From Dicaeum eximium (lineage: Eukaryota; Chordata; Aves; Passeriformes; Dicaeidae): 64,000 nucleotides of DNA. The stretch spans positions 2,914,453-2,978,452 of the forward strand of contig VWZP01005658.1 in NCBI GenBank assembly GCA_013396995.1, read 5' to 3'. Shown one piece after another: positions 61,946 through 64,000 of the stretch (its first letter is position 1; every line of letters starts with the position of its first letter). The notes under the pieces were generated by a model. That model was not told the origin of the DNA, ran no database searches, and worked only from the letters and a program-made list of their open reading frames with translations. A program made the translations under genes and the position numbers.

Positions 61946-64000
61946 TAGATTTTAAAAACACACATCCCTTCTGCCGTCATTGAATTTAGTTCAGGAGTTT
62001 CCCACTAAACTCTATTGATTGGTTGGTAGCTCATATTTACATATTTATTTCAGGAAAATGCTTCTGTTTTTAAAAAATTGTTTTTTACCATTAAAAAAAC
62101 CCTCAAGACAGTCAAATACACACTTTGTGTGAAGTCGTACAATTCCTGTGTTGCAGAGTCTGTAGTGTGTACAGAAAGGGTCTGAAAGGGAAGGTGCTGA
62201 ATGCTGCTTGAGCCATCAATTCCCATGGACGTGCTGATGGAGTACTTGGAAGTAGAAGCTGATATCTGGTGATGAGAAAAGAGGGCCAGAGATTTATGAT
62301 GAAAACAAGAAAAATCAGAGAGCCATTCACTGTCACATCAGGAAAAACAAATGTTCACTACTGGGGCCAGGCAGAAAAGGAACTGGTGGCACTTGACATG
62401 AACTATCCAACTTTTTCCTGGTTTTGACTTGTAGGTGCAATGATTGAGAGGATGAAGGAGGTGCTCCAGATGGGGGTCCCATCATAGTTAGCTCAGACAT
62501 GCAGCTGTGGGAGCAGAGGGGACAGGACCCCTGCCCTGCTGCTCCAGCTTACAGAGGGCTCTGGGCTGGGACCCACTGGCCCCAGTGCAGCCCAGCTGCA
62601 TTTATTGCACCATGTGCAGGTGAGTGTGAGCACTTCTCCTTGCTGCAGGGTTGACCAGGTCTGTTTGCCCTCAGGATTTGGCCACAGCGATGCAATTTCT
62701 AAAGAAAATTAATCACTGCATATTCAGCTTCTGCAGCTCGTGCAGGGTATTTCCATTAGTTCATCAATGTCTGCAGGGAGAAAATATTAGATGGGTGGGT
62801 TTTGACCTACAGTTTTAATTGGGTTGTGGATGGAACCCAAATCGTGGTCGTGGCATAAAATTTGGTACATTTTGGAGCTATCACACCACATGAATTTCCC
62901 CTCTGACTGCTGCATATTGGCCGCAGCTGAGATTTGTAAAGGCAATTTGCAGGAACTTCCATAGGATAAATGGAAGAAAGGGAGCTAGTTTCTGTATTTC
63001 TACAGGAGATGTGTGGTTTGGAATTAGTATTTCAGTCCTGGATCCGTGATGAGTCATTATAAAGAACAGCAAGATTCAGGAGTTGGATTTAGCAATTCCT
63101 TGGCCTCTTTGAAACGACATCATTCTCTAAGTTTTGCTAAGGTTGTTGACCAGCAAGCACTGAGATGGAAAACCAACATCAGGCTGGGATTTTAACTTAT
63201 GGGCATGATTCCAAGAAACCTACCTTGCTCTTTGGGCTTTTACTCCTTAATTTTTAGTGCCTTTTTCCCCTTAAATTATAATATTAGTTAATTTCACGTT
63301 AGCTTCAGACTAATCACTGGTCAACAGACTTGTCACTGGTATTAAGAGATAGCTTATCTGCTGCTTTCCTGTTATTATAACAATATTTCCACTATATTTT
63401 TGTTCATCTGCATCTATGCTGGTGTCATGTTTTCTTTGTATTTCTTTAAAACCACCTCTTAAAATATTCAAGGTAATTATCTTTTTCTTATTGGACAATA
63501 TGGCAATTCAAACATCCGGCACATATTTTTCTTTTTGCGTGTGTTATTTTGAAAGCTTTTTCTTGAATAGTTTTTAGGCAGCTAGTCCTATAGATCTTTA
63601 ATATTTTAGGACTAGTAATATTAATTTATAGGTGGATTTGGGGCAAATCTGTCTGTAACTAGGACTCTGGAGTATAGAGTTCACTCTTCATCTGTGCACA
63701 TATCACACTATGTCCTGAAAGTCCAGAATGTGGCTCTTTAGGACAGTGGTGACATTTATTGGCAGTTGATATTGAAGCAGATTAATTACTTGAATAACAA
63801 GGTTCATAATAATCCTTTATCTGACATTACCTCGCATATTATTATCATCAAAGAGCTCTCTCTCCACTGAAGCTATTAAAAAAGGTCAAATTGTAATTTC
63901 TTTTGCCACTTCCTTCTATTTAAAATACATGTTCCTATGGTTTAATGTGATATAATGACATTACCAGTGAGCTAATATATCCAGAAAGCCAGCAGTTAGA
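61946..64000. other. Non-coding stretch, nothing recognised
   Basis: A GC-richer patch at 62.45-62.66 kb (CTGCCCTGCTGCTCCAGC-type words) has no useful frame. The remainder to the window end is AT-rich and featureless. Confidence 0.6.

Noticed and set aside
1..64000. tRNA, rRNA, CRISPR array, prophage or bacterial operon
   Set aside because: No cloverleaf-like gene, no rRNA words, no regularly spaced repeats and no prokaryotic gene density anywhere in the window.

Overview
The window looks like non-coding nuclear DNA from a vertebrate, most likely a bird. It is AT-rich throughout, has very few CpGs outside small patches, and is full of stop codons in all six frames. The longest ATG-initiated open frames are only 133, 122, 115, 114 and 113 codons, and none resembles a protein family I recognise. 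There are no bacterial-style operons, no rRNA or tRNA genes, no CRISPR array and no intact mobile element. The bird inference rests on two degraded fragments that resemble 3' ends of CR1-type LINEs (about 61.8-61.9 kb on + and, less surely, 35.3-35.8 kb on -), on the absence of Alu/B1/L1-like sequence, and on low repeat density. It is an inference, not proof.

The one place with a credible coding signature is a 65-base candidate internal exon at 28208-28272 (+). It has a TACTAA branch-point-like motif, an AG acceptor, a purine-rich body open in one frame only, and a GTGAGT donor. If it is real, the window lies inside a large intron-rich transcription unit running on the + strand, and what surrounds the exon is intron. 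I could not assign it to a gene.

Layout. 1-4.3 kb: unremarkable, with a diverged direct repeat of about 74 bases (3135 and 4249). 4.3-16 kb: no genes, simple repeats, a purine tract, a CTCF-like site and an A-rich tract at 12 kb. 16-25 kb: three segments that look like conserved non-coding elements (16.0, 20.8, 24.6 kb), the last with an RFX X-box-like site and a 12-base palindrome, plus a GC-richer patch at 19.4 kb. 25-32 kb: the candidate exon, a second X-box-like inverted repeat at 31.1 kb and an element-like block at 31.75 kb. 32-41 kb: a GC-richer patch, the possible antisense CR1 remnant, a homeodomain-site-rich block at 37.0 kb, a second GC-richer patch at 39.3 kb and a 22-base inverted repeat at 40.2 kb. 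41-49 kb: a perfect 14-base palindrome, a compact hairpin at 44.87 kb, a small minisatellite at 45.35 kb, an octamer-containing block at 46.15 kb, a third X-box-like site at 47.8 kb and an exact 24-base repeat pair at 48.3/48.6 kb. 49-64 kb: pyrimidine-biased stretches, a 16-base palindrome at 54.05 kb, two small tandem duplications (56.7 and 57.85 kb), a TG microsatellite, an element-like block at 59 kb and the CR1 remnant at 61.8 kb.

I do not see a complete, previously undescribed system here. The most testable leads are the candidate exon, the hairpin at 44.87 kb, the three X-box-like sites and the element-like blocks. The conserved-element calls come from how the sequence reads, not from alignment; comparison with other bird and reptile genomes would settle them.
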